This document shows, in pieces, positions 11,851 through 24,049 of a stretch of DNA of 64,000 nucleotides (the stretch's first letter is position 1; every line of letters begins with the position of its first letter). The stretch is taken from contig CAXIVR010000005.1 in the NCBI GenBank assembly GCA_964035755.1, positions 11,030,785 to 11,094,784 on the forward strand. The letters are read 5' to 3'. The notes beneath the pieces were generated by a model. The model ran no database searches, was not told the DNA's origin, and was given only the letters and a program-made list of their open reading frames with translations. The translations under genes were made by a program, and so were the position numbers. This DNA comes from Teleogryllus oceanicus. Lineage: Eukaryota > Arthropoda > Insecta > Orthoptera > Gryllidae.

Positions 11851-12735
11851 AAAGAGTTAACAAAATCCATCGGCGTAACAAGCGATACAGCCCGTTCCAT
11901 CCCACGGTGATCGTGTTATTATGCATACAGTACCTCTATCCAAACTTCCTCTTTCGCCATTTGAAATCACAGCATGTCATTCTCTTTACATATCGTCTCC
12001 AGTGGGAAAATACTAGTTTTACAAAATATGCTTGGCTCTGCCTGACAGTCGACATTTCATAAGATATTGAAATATTAATACCCGTTCCGTTTCTTTAAAA
12101 TCCTATATTCCTAGAGAATGGTAAGTTTCTTCCAGAAAACTTTTTCAAAGAAATATTGTAATGGACCTATTCGAAATTGACTTCATAAACCCTTCTGTTG
12201 GCTTTGATCGATGTAAACTGCTTGCTTCCTTTCACGATTAACAATAATGCATGTTTGCAAAATAAAATGCCAATGTTTACTTGTGTTCCGAAAGAATTAT
12301 TGTAGTTGTATTATCAACGCGTTTTTCTAAATTTTGATGAGCATTCCACAGAGAATAATTAAAATCATCGAAACTCACGTTATGAATTCTACTTCTTTCT
12401 TTCATGCGGACGTTAAATAGAGATGTAAAACAAGCTGTCTCAAACATTCTTGTCTTGACGCTCTTCAATCTTTTAAGCTTTGTATTCAAACAACTTAAAC
12501 AACTCCATTTATCATGCTACACAACTTTGAGTACTGAGTATTATCATTCTTAATTCTGTAAGGATAAAGTAAAGAAAGTTGCATGAATCTTCTGCGAAAA
12601 GAATCTTTTTTAAAATCAGAAAATTAGCAGTGTTTCGGTCTATTTGTACTTTTTTCAGGTTAAAGAGAAGGCGGTGTAGTAATACATGTATCTTGCTTAA
12701 GTTGCAAGACGTGTTTCTTGTATTATTGAGAAGCA
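11851..12735. other. AT-rich intergenic stretch, nothing recognised
   Basis: I see no gene, repeat copy or RNA feature on either strand. Confidence 0.55.
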
Positions 12736-13145
12736 GATGCGACAGGCACCCGAGTCTGCGCCTGTTTTATGTATGAGTTTATTGTGCGTCCAAACTCCGC
12801 GTGCCTCTTCCGCAGAGCGCGAACTCCTAATCGGGGCGTTCAGCGGCGAATGGGGTCCTCGCGTAGGTGCTTTAATTGGCGCGAGGAAGGGATTGACGTG
12901 GGGCGGGGGAGGGGGAGGGGCGAGAATAGACAGCTGACGCGCGCCCGAGACAGTTGAGCGGCGGAGGGCTGTGTATCGCTAAGTTTCCAATCAACCCCTC
13001 CGCGTTCCCTCCCTCCCCTTCAACTTCCCCCTCCCTCCTCCCGCGCCCTCCGGCACTTGGTAACTCCCCCCGCCCCGCCCCGCCCCCGCCCCCCCCGCCT
13101 GGCTCGCCTCGCCGTGCTGCGCCATACAGCTCCGGCTTTGCTTCT
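12736..13145. other. CpG-rich island with C-rich low-complexity core
   Basis: GC-rich unique sequence (CGGCGAATGGGGTCCTCGCG) leads into a G-rich patch (12,900-12,920) and a C-rich patch (about 13,005-13,100). It resembles the other islands but lacks a clean tandem unit. No exon or promoter motif was assigned. Confidence 0.45.
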
Positions 13146-16100
13146 GTTAATTGCAAACTTTAAAATATGCAGCGCCTAATAGCTGCGACACTGTGGAGTC
13201 GGTAAGAAGGTAGAGCAATTCTCGGCAATGAAAACAGGAGACTACACAGAGTGTTGCATGTTGAGTTTTCCTATCTTCAGAAAGTTTTTAGCGATTTTTT
13301 AAAAAATATCTCGATTTAATGTGCAACTTATTAATATTGAGAGGTAGCTTTTATTGCATTTGTCTCCTGTAAGATTGTTTGATCTTTCGACCCGTCCCAA
13401 TCGGCGGAAGGTTAAATAACAAACAATCTTGCCAACATATACCCTCATTTAAAAAAGCGGAAAACACATTTCCACTTGTGTATTTCTTACCTGGTGCATT
13501 GTTATATGTCATACGTGGCATTTGTACCAAGAGCAACTTAGCCAAATGACGCGTTTTTTGTTCTCGGAATATGCGTAGAATAGTTTGTTGACTAATTTTA
13601 GCATGTAAAGTGACAGATACATCCATTTCGTTCTACTGGGAATTATGTAATTCCGAGTATAATTTTAATGGAACCTGAATATGAAAGGTCGCATCTTTGT
13701 GATGTGGAGGTCTTGATTTCTCCCTGAAACTGTAGCAAAAAAAAAGACACAAACTTTTAACTACACAAAATTTTACTTATTTGTTTTGAATATTTCTTTT
13801 CTCAACCCCACGAACATTGCATTTTGTTCCAAAATATTTTCAACATTTTGATACAACACAGCATTTATTCAAAATATATTTTTATATGATTTTAGGATTA
13901 CGATTATTACCTGTTGGTTAAATTGTGAATAGTGATAATTGGAGTCGTGCAAAAATTCTGCAACTTGCAGATCATTAGATTAAACGTGAAAATGGCTTCC
14001 TTCTGGAATCCAAATTTCAAAGTTTCTGGCAACTCGAACTAAAGAGTGAGATTCCCTCTAAAATGTAATAATTAGAACATTCAAAATAGTTATTTATCAC
14101 TCGTGTGGAAAAAGTCATGTTTTATTTTGCGAGTAAAAAACTAAATCTTGCTAGCAAAATATAATAGCTTTTACTACGTGGGTCATACGCTATTTTTAAA
14201 CAGCCTTCCAGACTTATTTTGTTTTAATTAAAGTTCACAAATCACTTAATGATATTACATGCATACATTTTCTTGATCCACCTATCACTTACCCTCTCTC
14301 CTTTACTAACATAAGTTGAATTAAGAAAATAATGATAGCTCCAGCATTGTTGACAAAATATGATAATCTAAAATTGTTCTCTCCTGAGTAATAGACACTA
14401 TTTTGCATCTGTAAAATATCTCCAGAGTTGATGTAATCCAAACCCCAACTCCTTTTGCAGGGCTCAAGAAAACATCCGTAGATACTAAATGAACAGTGCT
14501 AGCTGATGCTGTCAGACCAAAGTATTTTGCTTTTCTTGTTGCATTCACATATTTCTCAGAACATTTGCACATCTCCCTTTTAGCACTAGTGCTAAAAATT
14601 GAACTTTTAGCTTGCATACCTTGTAATAATCGCTTTTTATCAGTCTTCCTAAAAATAACTATAGAAACTTGAAAACCTAATGTGAAGCCTGACGAACAAT
14701 GCAGAATAACTTCTGTAGCAAGGCAATGTGTATTAAAGGTTACGTCTATGTCTGCTCTTTGCATTGCAATCAGTGAACGTATAAACTTTCCGCATTTCAT
14801 CTGTTTTGATGCACCCCTGAATTCTCTATACATCAGTAGCACACAAGGGTTTGTGTCTATGGTTTCATATAAGTGGTTCGAAACTTGTACCTGTCATTAG
14901 CGTATTACACTATGCAGCTGAGTTTGATGTAATCTATTTCGAGTAATATATTTTTGAGTAATATTCCTGCAGTTTGTTCCTGTAATTTGGAACTCATCTG
15001 TCAGACATGTCAAAGCACTACAATTACTCCAGGAGACGTTTTAGTAACATTGCAGCCCCTATCTCTTCCTCTCTCCCTACCTCTATGATCTCCTCTTTGC
15101 GTGCTTGCCAGAGCTGGTGCAGCGGGGATATTGCATTGATGATAGTTTTCCCTCCAGTCGTTTTGTATTCTAAAGCGTTGTGTGCATTAAGGTCAGAATT
15201 TGGAAATAACTTTATCTGAATTTGCGTTTTGAAAGAACTATACTGTCACGCTATAATAAAATCAATGTTTGAACCATTGTGGGGCAATGCAGTTTAATTA
15301 TTTATACAACATAAAATATCGAAGTCACCAAGTTTGATACTTAATTGGAAATTAAATAAATTCTATTTGTATGAATTGTGTGAAATGTTTAATGTGTGAA
15401 TTCTGAGAAATCCCCTGCCGTCGTTATTTCAAACCTATTAGTCAGGATTGAATAAAAAGGTTGAAATTACAACAGCAAAAAGCATCGCCGTGAAGGGTAT
15501 GGAGCGAAATGCTGGTTAAATGAGAATATTATACATTATGTTATTCATTAATGAATGCTGGGTGTGAAGTGATGGGATAGCTGTTACATATTGGTATACA
15601 GAAAATTATTTATATGAAATCAGCTATGAATGCAGTGATGGCAGTTGTGGTTATGGAAAAATTCAAAGGCTTTAACATTTGAAATTTCAGTATGTAGCTG
15701 AAAAGGGTTTCATCTTTTTAAATGATATCAATATTGATATACAGTGGAGAACACCAAATATTTGACAATTATTGATATTTTGTAATGAAACACCTCGTGC
15801 GTGAAGGGCTAATTTAGTATCAGTGAACGTATATTGTAGGTCTGCGTTATAGATGTAAGGAAACTACGAACACGGGAAATTACATTTGATTTTGGTAAGC
15901 GAAAACGAATTCAATAAAATACTGCCCGTTCTCTAATTTACGTTTAAACAGCCTTTTCATTTTCTCAGTCACTGTGAAACTCGGCACCCTATAGGGGGCG
16001 CCGCATTTTATCTTGTTTTATTATTGCCTTAAATTATTGTTTACGTTAATTGCCAGATTTCCAATATACATAATTTGCGACAATTATCGACCCTCTCTAT

Positions 16101-16195
16101 AATTAAGAGATTTAATTTCATTACATCTCGGAGATTCACATTTCGGTAGAACGTACGAGCGGAGCTTCGATCGCTGGAAATTTACATGGGGACGG
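13146..16195. other. AT-rich intergenic stretch with one 173-codon frame
   Basis: The only item of note is an open frame of 173 codons on the minus strand at 14321-14842. It has no recognisable motif and is discussed as a finding. No known repeat family was seen. Confidence 0.5.
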
Positions 16196-16920
16196 TTTTC
16201 GGGGAGTTTCATGGTGGCCATAAAACTGAAAAATTAGCGGCGGCGAGCGGGTGAGAGCGGCCTCCGACACCGCGCGATGCGTAACTCAGGGGGGGGGGCG
16301 GGCCTCCCCGACCTCTCCCCTGGGCGACGGGCTTTCTTGCCGGACCCCGGGGCCCCGAAATGATTCGAGTGTTAGCGCCTCTAATTGGGGCCCGGGCCAA
16401 GTTAGCGCGCGCGCGCGTCCGCCACGCACGTGTTATGGGTCCCCCGGGGGCCCCGCCCCCCGCCGGGCGACCTCCACGCTCCTGGCCTGCGGGGCCTGCC
16501 CTAGCCCACCTCCCCGGTCCTCCGTTCCCGCCCGCTCCCCGCTTTCCCGCGCTCCTCCCGCTCCCATCGCTCCCCTGCTCCCCTCGCACTCCCCTGCTCT
16601 CCGCTCCTCCGCAACCACGGCTCCCCTGCTCCCGGCTCCCCGCTCCTCCCCTCCCCGTTCCTCCTCCCCGCTCCCGCTCCTCCGCTCCTCCTCCCCCGCT
16701 CCCCGCTCCCTCCCCGCTCCCTCCCCGCTCCCTCCCCGCTCCCTCCCCGCTCCCTCCCCGCTCCCTCCCCGCTCCCCGCCCCCACGTACCCCCCGCTTCC
16801 TCCCGCTCCCCCTGCCCCGCCCCGCGTCTTTCCGCGCGTGCGCTCCTCCGACAAACGGCCCCCGACGTAATAGAGGGAGAGTAACGCGGGATAACAGCGA
16901 TTATGGCGCGGGTCGGTGAT
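16196..16920. other. CpG island containing a CTCCCCGC array
   Basis: Strongly CpG-rich unique sequence (16,230-16,500, with GCGCGCGCGCGT near 16,405) passes into CTCC/CCGC low-complexity DNA at 16,520-16,815. The most regular part, 16,703-16,778, is a 12-bp unit CTCCCTCCCCGC. The unique right flank (16,860-16,980, AACAGCGATTATGGCGCGGG) is also CpG-rich. It is consistent with an island regulatory region, unproven. Confidence 0.6.
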
Positions 16921-16980
16921 GGCTGATATAGAAGCGGAACGATTCCGGCTATCAGAGAAGCTTTTTATTGACACCGTTAT

Positions 16981-18237
16981 CGATTAGAAATAGCATCATC
17001 ATTAGAGAAATTTTAACATATATCTATGATAAACTTTAACCAGTTCTTTTTGGATTCTCCATAATTGAAAATCACAATTTGTGAATATTCAAAGTTTTTT
17101 TTAAAATATTCTTCAGATAGCACACAGCCAACAAAATTTTATCAAATTCGTGTAGTAAAAGTTTCTCTAGGAACAATAATAACATAAAAATAGTTTGCGT
17201 TTAAAGCATTGTTCGATAATATCAGACTACTACGTTTCATTCTGTATTATTCCATAATTCTTTGTAATAAAAAAAAAATCAAATAAGTATCCAACTTCAT
17301 TATGCTGCCGAGGTTAAAAAGAATTAGTGGCGTAAATGAAAGAACCAGTCCGCGGGTAGAAGTAGAGCAATAACAGAAACAGGTTTTACGAAATCCTTGT
17401 CAAATTGTTATTACTATGAATATGAGAACAGCAATACAATTTTTTATGTAATAACCCATTGTTTCTAGCTATGGGAGGAAGAAAAAAAGTTTGTTTTCTT
17501 GTTCGCACTTCCGGGAGATGATATCCTTTTTTTGTTTCCTAGTACTTGCTAACCGTTCAGTATCCTCTTCGACGAATGCAAATCATTTTTCGTTTCCTTA
17601 GTGAATATTGTTCATAAATATCTCCACCATTTTTTGTTTCCTTATGTTTATCGTTCTGAATTATTCTTCGTTTTTGCTCGCCGCTTTTGCAATTTCCTGC
17701 ACACGCTCTTGTCGGTGCGTTGTACTTGAAATGAGCAACAGTGTAACTGTGGTTGGCATTCTCTAGAGTCAAGGGATGTCAACTTTGAAATGGATATGAG
17801 TTTCATGACATGCACATTCCGTACAAGTACATTAAAACCACGAATGAAGTATCATAGTTAATTTACATGTTAATAAAGCATAAGTATGTTTCTTTTTATT
17901 ACTGGCAGAACACGGGAGTGCATATTTCAGGCAACGCAAAATTTTAAATTTAAAACTTTAGAAATAGCAATATTTGCTTAAGTATGAATATTTCAAATTC
18001 AATGCTTTACATTTAAAATTGATTAGCCTACTCCGTTGTTATTTTCATATCAGGAAGACATACATGTTGGGAAGCTTCAAAAGTAATAGTATGGGTTTCA
18101 GTCTCATTCACTATTATAATGTACGGTATTCGTTTCATTTATACGAATTCTATTATTTTATTTTGATTAATTATTTATGCGTGGTATATTAATATATTGA
18201 CGTAATAAGCTGACCTGCTTGTTTAAAACATTTAGAA
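16981..18237. other. AT-rich intergenic stretch, nothing recognised
   Basis: Only short open frames are present and no repeat family was identified. Confidence 0.55.
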
Positions 18238-18264
18238 TGTGTGTGTGTGTGTGTGTGTGTGTGT
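18238..18264 (+). repeat. (GT)n microsatellite
   Basis: A pure GT dinucleotide run of 13 to 14 units. Confidence 0.98.
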
Positions 18265-18689
18265 AGGTCGCGGTAATTGATTTATGTGGTTCACATCATG
18301 TTGACAAAATACGTTCCAACTGTAGTGTGTTTTCCTCTAAAGAATAATTCAATTTTAAAACAAATACATATTAATTCTCTTTCCTTGTCTCCTGTGCATG
18401 TGACAGCTGAAGTCCGAGGAATGGCTAGTTAACCAATTAATTTGTAGATAATCCGGACAGTTTGGATAAATCTGCATGGTTGACGACGAACGGATCATTT
18501 AGAACATAGTCAGGTAACGAAGTAGCCAAAGGGCGTTGGCTCAAATAGGGTGATAGTTCGAGTGGGAGGCATGTTGTGAGTTTATTTTCTTTAAGGTCGC
18601 TTTTCAACTACTCGGTTATCACCACTGTAACTTTTAACTTCGGAGTAAGGGTGGGGGTAACGGTGGGGGAAGACATACTAACAGCATAC

Positions 18690-18780
18690 ACAAACATGCT
18701 TGCCCCGGGTGGGATTCGAATGTGCGACCATTCGAGACGAGGCTATGGCACTTCAGCTTTAACGACGTCAGCTATCTAGA
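18690..18780 (-). repeat. tRNA-like fragment, possible second SINE family
   Basis: On the minus strand the sequence has TAGATAGCTGACG, which is A-box-like. About 55 bp later comes CATTCGAATCCC, close to the B-box consensus GGTTCGAATCC. The acceptor stem is not paired well, so it is not a functional tRNA. It is probably the head of a decayed SINE distinct from the main family. Confidence 0.35.
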
Positions 18781-20545
18781 TCGCCTAGTTATGAGTTCGA
18801 GAGATGTGTTTGGAAGAAAATGAATTGGAAATTATGCGTTGTAGAGACTGAAGTTTGTTTTATGTAAATCGCGGAAGTCGATGACCGGAATCTTGCCGCC
18901 CAGCTTGGAATTGCATAGCAAAGAATCACTCAGTTTACAGTGAGGTTAGGTCTGGTAAAGTCATGCAAATTGGGTCTGAGAGAGAGGAACTCAAAACTAT
19001 ACATCTTTGATCTCACTAGCTTTTGAAATTTCTCACTAGCAGACTGATTTATGTTTATCACATATATGCTATTGCTCGTAACCGTAAAGTTCTTCACCTA
19101 CCCTAGCCATATTGCATTGACTAATGTGCACTTTAACCAGCTCAATTCCAAAGTGTATTAGAATCTGTGTGAATTTTTGACTTTATTCTCCCACTTTCGT
19201 TAATGTGAACGTTAACGGCTAATTTGCAACTTATCCAAATTTAAACATTATCTGTGACATAGTTGTTGGTGGGAAATGTGGGCATTAGGTGGAAGCTAAA
19301 GTGTATTTTCAAACGAATTAGTAAATAGAATATCGTAAATGTATGATAAGATTCGTCATATTGCCGCACATACTGTTACTAACGTTATTTTTAACATTAT
19401 TATGTATAAAGAATGCTTTTCAAGACAATATTATTTTTATAAAGTTTGGTGGAACAGGATGCGGCAAAGTCAGACAATCATTGGAGCGCAAATTTATATG
19501 GTAGAAATTTTTCCTTTTTTATTTTGCTTCTCCGTTTTATTTTCTTTCTTATTCTTTTTACATTTTTCTACTCAGTTCCACATTGGTAAAAACCTTCATG
19601 CCTCCATTTTTCACATTATGTATACACCACATAGTTATAAATAAATATTTTTTGTGAAAGGTCACATGTTTCTGATATTTGCTGAATATTGCGTGAATAC
19701 ACTTTTACAAATATTTATGTTTAAGAAAGCTCTTCTAACTTAATAAAACTCACTTTTTCGCTTCGCTAACTATAATGTTACACGCACATTTTTACTTGAA
19801 GACGAAATGTTAAAAGCGTTTTCTCAAGTACTGTCATCTAGTAGAACTATTTTGCCGGGTAACAATTGTCTCATGTGTATATACGAAACAGGTATTTTTA
19901 GTTTATTTTATGTATTACTTGTACTTATCCCATATATTTTGCATAATATTTTTACTGTTTCGGCGGAAAATATATAAAGTAAACTCAATACTAAACGAGG
20001 GCAGTGGAAGATGAATCAGCTTTCTTGTGAAGAGTGAAATAATGTCCTGGAAATTTTAAAATATTAAATGTATCACTCTAAATACAAACTAAACATGTAT
20101 ATTTGGAACGATACTTTTGAGGTATTTTTGTCGTAAATTACGAAAGCAGAAGGTATACTCGTATAAATACTCCTTGCGCTCATGAGATTTGCAGCAGAAC
20201 TATTAAACAATTGACAAATGACAACGGAGATCGGTGCTGAGCCAATTTTGTTAATAATGTGCCAAACTGTTTTCTGTACAATAAGTAACATTCACTAAGA
20301 AAAAACTACTTTTATTTAGAAAGTAGGTTTTTCGTGAATTGATGGAAACATTTTTTACGTAAATGTTGTTATAGGACCTACATACTTCTGGCCCTATTAG
20401 AAGGCGGTGACCTCTCTAAGAGAAAATTATGCGTACCCTCCCGGCGGCATCTAGCCCTGCGAGGCGTTCGTCTGGCAAGTCGACGCGAGATATCGTATGA
20501 CACTGCGCGGATGTCAGAAAAACTTCAGACTTGCATTTCAGCGCA
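18781..20545. other. AT-rich intergenic stretch, nothing recognised
   Basis: No gene-like frame above about 100 codons is present. No element of the families described elsewhere in the window was seen. The GC-richer part at 20,430-20,545 precedes the SINE and includes its left target duplication. Confidence 0.55.
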
Positions 20546-21071
20546 TTGATTGATTGATTGATTTTTTCGTGTTTCCGGGCTCGTAAACAGCTTTGGTCAT
20601 TAGTCCCGTTAGTGTAGTGCATGCTTTTTCTCGGGATATGCGCGGTGATCTTTCCCCGCTGGATGGCGAGATCCGGCGCCGACCTACCGTCGGCTAGTGG
20701 GGTTTCCCCCTAACCAGGACTCTCCCACCAGCGGGGCACCGCCCGAGCCGGGACAAAGTCTAAGCTCCCGACCGGTCTCCCGGAATATGTGGTAGTGTAG
20801 AGCATGTTAGTGTAAGTGTGTGTGTGTAAGTGAAAAGGATAGAACAAGGAAGAGGAAGGAAAGATCGCGCGCGGTCCGTGGCCCGTTTGGTAGGGTACTG
20901 CTCCGGCATTCGCCTAGTGTTTATCGGAGAAACCACGGAAAACCACCGATCAGAGCAGCCGGCCTCTACAATTCTCTTCCAGACAGCGACTGAATTCGAC
21001 CTATCTGAAAAGATAGTGTCAAAAATCCTGCCGCCGTCAGGACTCGAACCTAGGACCTCCCGGTCAGAGGC
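20546..21071 (-). repeat. 5'-truncated SINE with 13-bp target duplication
   Basis: Minus-strand copy of the main SINE. The tail is ATTGATTGATTGATT at 20,546. The body follows and ends at the CCTCCCGGTCAGAGGCG segment, so the first part of the tRNA head, including the A box, is missing. The flanks carry the identical 13-mer GCATTTCAGCGCA at 20533-20545 and 21072-21084. This fits target-primed reverse transcription that stopped before the RNA's 5' end. It is one of the better preserved copies. Confidence 0.95.
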
Positions 21072-21084
21072 GCATTTCAGCGCA

Positions 21085-22755
21085 CTGGACACAGTTTCCC
21101 TTATTAGATACCCACGCCCCCCCATCTCGCATCTGCCTTCGCCAGGAGAAGAGAGCCGTGGCAGCGATTAAAGGAGGATGGATGTGGAATTTCGCATTTC
21201 CGACTTTTAACGCATTCCTCCTAATGTAACTGGGAAGTTCTTGAACAGCGCCCATCTCATAATTCAACCTCCTTTTTAGACTCGGTGTGTTTGAATAAAG
21301 TAGTAGAAGAATGCGTTCTTTATGCTCTAACGCTTTCAGTCTTTTTACGGCTTCTGAAGCAAAGCGAGTTTGTGAAACTGTTTGCATCATTTCTGAATAT
21401 TGTCAGCGACTTTATTTCTGAATTTAGTTAGCTTCTGTAAAACAAACAGCGAGTTAATTCATTTTCTGTGACAACACCTGTGAAAAGTAAATATGCGTAT
21501 AGAATATCGCAATACTTGGTCGTTTATTGCCTGTGCCAACATCACAAACGCAATCTTCGTTTCTTGCTATCAGAGCCTCGCCTTTCTTGCTTTGCCCGTG
21601 CGACGCGCAGCTTCTCTCGCAAATGAAACATTGTGGCGAGCGGTGCCGGTTAATCCGTGTATCAGAGTCAGTGTGCCCTGTGCAAAAAGATGTTGCGTGA
21701 GGCGCAAGTACTTTGTTTTTGTTCGTTTCTGCTTCAGCCGAAGTAAGATATCGCTGTTCGGATGCTATTCTCTCAGGAGAGCATTACAAATCTGCAAAGA
21801 TGGTCATTAGTTACTGTAAATACGGCGTGGTCGTGGCTACGTGGTAATTTGACTGAAGGTTCCAGTTGGGTACGGTCATGGTGAGCCAGTGAGATTTAAA
21901 TACGTTTTACTTTCCAAAACACTTTTTCTTCCCAATACTGTATTTTTAAAAGTCCTTCTCCAAGCTATTTTCTTGATTCAACACTTTCACATGAAATTTA
22001 TCATTTATATGGGTTTTCCTTTTTGTTATAAAATAACTTTTCCAAAATATAATGATCTTGTTATCTCAATAATGATTATATGTATGTATTACTTGGCGTC
22101 ATTGGGTCGGCAGTCCTACTTCGCCAAGCAGCTACAGGTGTGCCCCATGCCTGAGCCTATTTAAATTCCCGCATGATTATACAACACAAATTCAGACTTT
22201 ATTACAAAACCTCCTTCCCCCACTTTTAAATGGTTATTAGTAACAATAGAAATCTAAATATAACACTAGTAAACTGGAACTAATGGTGTCAAGTGACAAA
22301 ATAATTTTATTAACTTTTTATCATTTCATAATATTCACACAGAAACTCTTTGAAATTAACATTGAAACTCATCTAACCCTTAAAGAAAAGATGTCTGTAA
22401 AATGTTATAAAATGTATAGAAATGATAGAATTTCTCATCATGCTTCTAATTAATTTAATATAACTAAAAAAAATTTGCCACTCACATTTACCTCATTTTA
22501 CAATAGTCTAATCCAATTATTCTCATGGGAGATTTCAACACCAAAACCACTTTCTCGGGTTGCAACGCATCAAATCTATAGAGTATTCGTCTACAACAAT
22601 ATATACTTCAAAATTATTTAGAAATATATGCTCCCTTCGAACTATTACCCTAAATCACTACAATATAATACCACAAGTTTTGAATATAATAATTACAAAA
22701 ATTGTCAATTTTTTCAATTCTTTCAAACTCCAATTCCTGAATTACATTCCGATCT
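21085..22755. other. Intergenic stretch, nothing recognised
   Basis: Moderately GC at first, AT-rich from about 21,880. A 105-codon frame at 21493-21810 has no signal peptide or motif I recognise. No repeat copy was seen. Confidence 0.5.
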
Positions 22756-23310
22756 TACTGGGAGGTTCTAGGTTCGAGTCCTGATGGCAGCAGGATTTTC
22801 GACACTAGCTTTTCAGATAGGTTGAGTTCAGTCGCTGTCTGGAGGAGAATTCTAGCGGCCGGCTGCTCTGATTGGTAGTTTTCCGTGGTTTCTCCGATCA
22901 ACACCAGGCAAATGCCGGAGCAGTTCGAGTCCTGATGGCAGCAGGATTTTCGACACTAGCTTTTCAGATAGGTTGAGTTCGTCACGGGCCACGCGCGATT
23001 GTCCTTCCTCTTCCTTGTCCTATCCTCTCCCTTACACGCACACACTTACACTAACATGCATTACACTTCCACATATTCCGGGAGATCGGTCGGGAGCTTA
23101 GAGCTTGTCCCGTCTGGGGCGTGCCCCGCTGGTGGGAGAGTCATGGTTAGGGGGAAACCCCACTAGCTGACGGTAGGTCGGCGCCGGATCTCGCCATCCA
23201 ACGGGTGAAGGTCACCACCATATCCTGAGAAAGAACATGCACTACACTGACGGGTCTAATGACCTACGCAGTTGACGCACCCGGCAACATGAAAAAATCA
23301 ATCAACCAAA
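22756..23310 (+). repeat. SINE with internal 58-bp duplication
   Basis: Plus-strand copy that starts within the tRNA head (ACTGGGAGGTTCTAGGTTCGAGTCC) and ends with GAAAAAATCAATCAACC. The B box GGTTCGAGTCC is intact at 22771-22781. A 58-bp segment at 22772-22829 is repeated without change at 22923-22980, where it replaces the family's TACCCTAACAAACG stretch. The duplicated piece carries most of a second B box. Confidence 0.93.
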
Positions 23311-23509
23311 TTAAGTTGACTTCTAAGCAGTGAATGAAGACGCAGCCTGTTTTGCTTTGGGCGGTATGACCCTGACAATCGGAAGTAGGCGGGTGAAAGG
23401 AAGTGGGTGGTGAGTGAAGTGACTGTCGCAGAAAAAACTATCAAAGGAGCTGTTTCAGAAACGTTGTTGCAATTCTTTCACTTTCTTTCAGTCCCTCGAA
23501 CAGTATATG

Positions 23510-23510
<1 letters not shown>

Positions 23511-23576
<66 letters not shown>

Positions 23577-23585
23577 GAGAGAGAG
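23511..23585 (+). repeat. (TA)n followed by (GA)n microsatellite
   Basis: A TA run to about 23,556 changes directly into an AG run to about 23,585. Confidence 0.98.
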
Positions 23586-23599
23586 ACCCACCTCAGGAA

Positions 23600-23665
23600 T
23601 GACTCATGGGCAGCATAGTAGCTTCCTATGCAGTGGTCCCTGGTTCGATTCCCGGTCAAGGCAAA
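23600..23665 (+). repeat. tRNA-like fragment with perfect B box
   Basis: GGTTCGATTCC at 23642-23652 matches the polymerase III B-box consensus. An A-box-like TAGTAGCTTCC lies upstream. The surrounding sequence does not match the main SINE and does not fold as a clear cloverleaf. It is probably another tRNA-derived SINE or a tRNA pseudogene, wedged between two TA microsatellites. Confidence 0.45.
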
Positions 23666-23874
23666 ATATATTTGCAGCTTTCCTTTAAAATCGTCCCAGT
23701 TTTTGTAGCTGTGTGATAAAAACCTCAAGCAGGCGGATTTTGCTAGTAACGGTGAAGAGAATGCGTCATGTTCGGCTCATGTCACTCTTACCCCCCAAGC
23801 ATGGGAATTTAACTAGACCCAGGCAAGCTTCGCCGTCGAGGATGGTCTGTGTGTGTGTATGTATACCTGTATAC

Positions 23875-23878
<4 letters not shown>

Positions 23879-23931
<53 letters not shown>
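23879..23931 (+). repeat. (AT)n microsatellite
   Basis: A pure AT dinucleotide run of about 26 units. Confidence 0.98.
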
Positions 23932-23934
<3 letters not shown>

Positions 23935-24049
23935 TAAAACTACACAGAAAAACCGCCCCAAAACTGTTTTCGGTTATTACCGTTAAGTTATTTCCATCCG
24001 TTCCATAAACCTCGTTAAAAGAGCTCGCTTAACCCGAGTGAAAAGAAGT

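Noticed and set aside
13351..13626. 91-codon minus-strand frame with a helix-turn-helix-like ISQQTILRIFREQKTR
   Set aside because: The motif is short, no catalytic or flanking transposase region is visible, and the length is within chance.
23407..23728. Frames over the TA/GA microsatellite giving Tyr-Ile strings
   Set aside because: Dinucleotide repeat translated; no protein.
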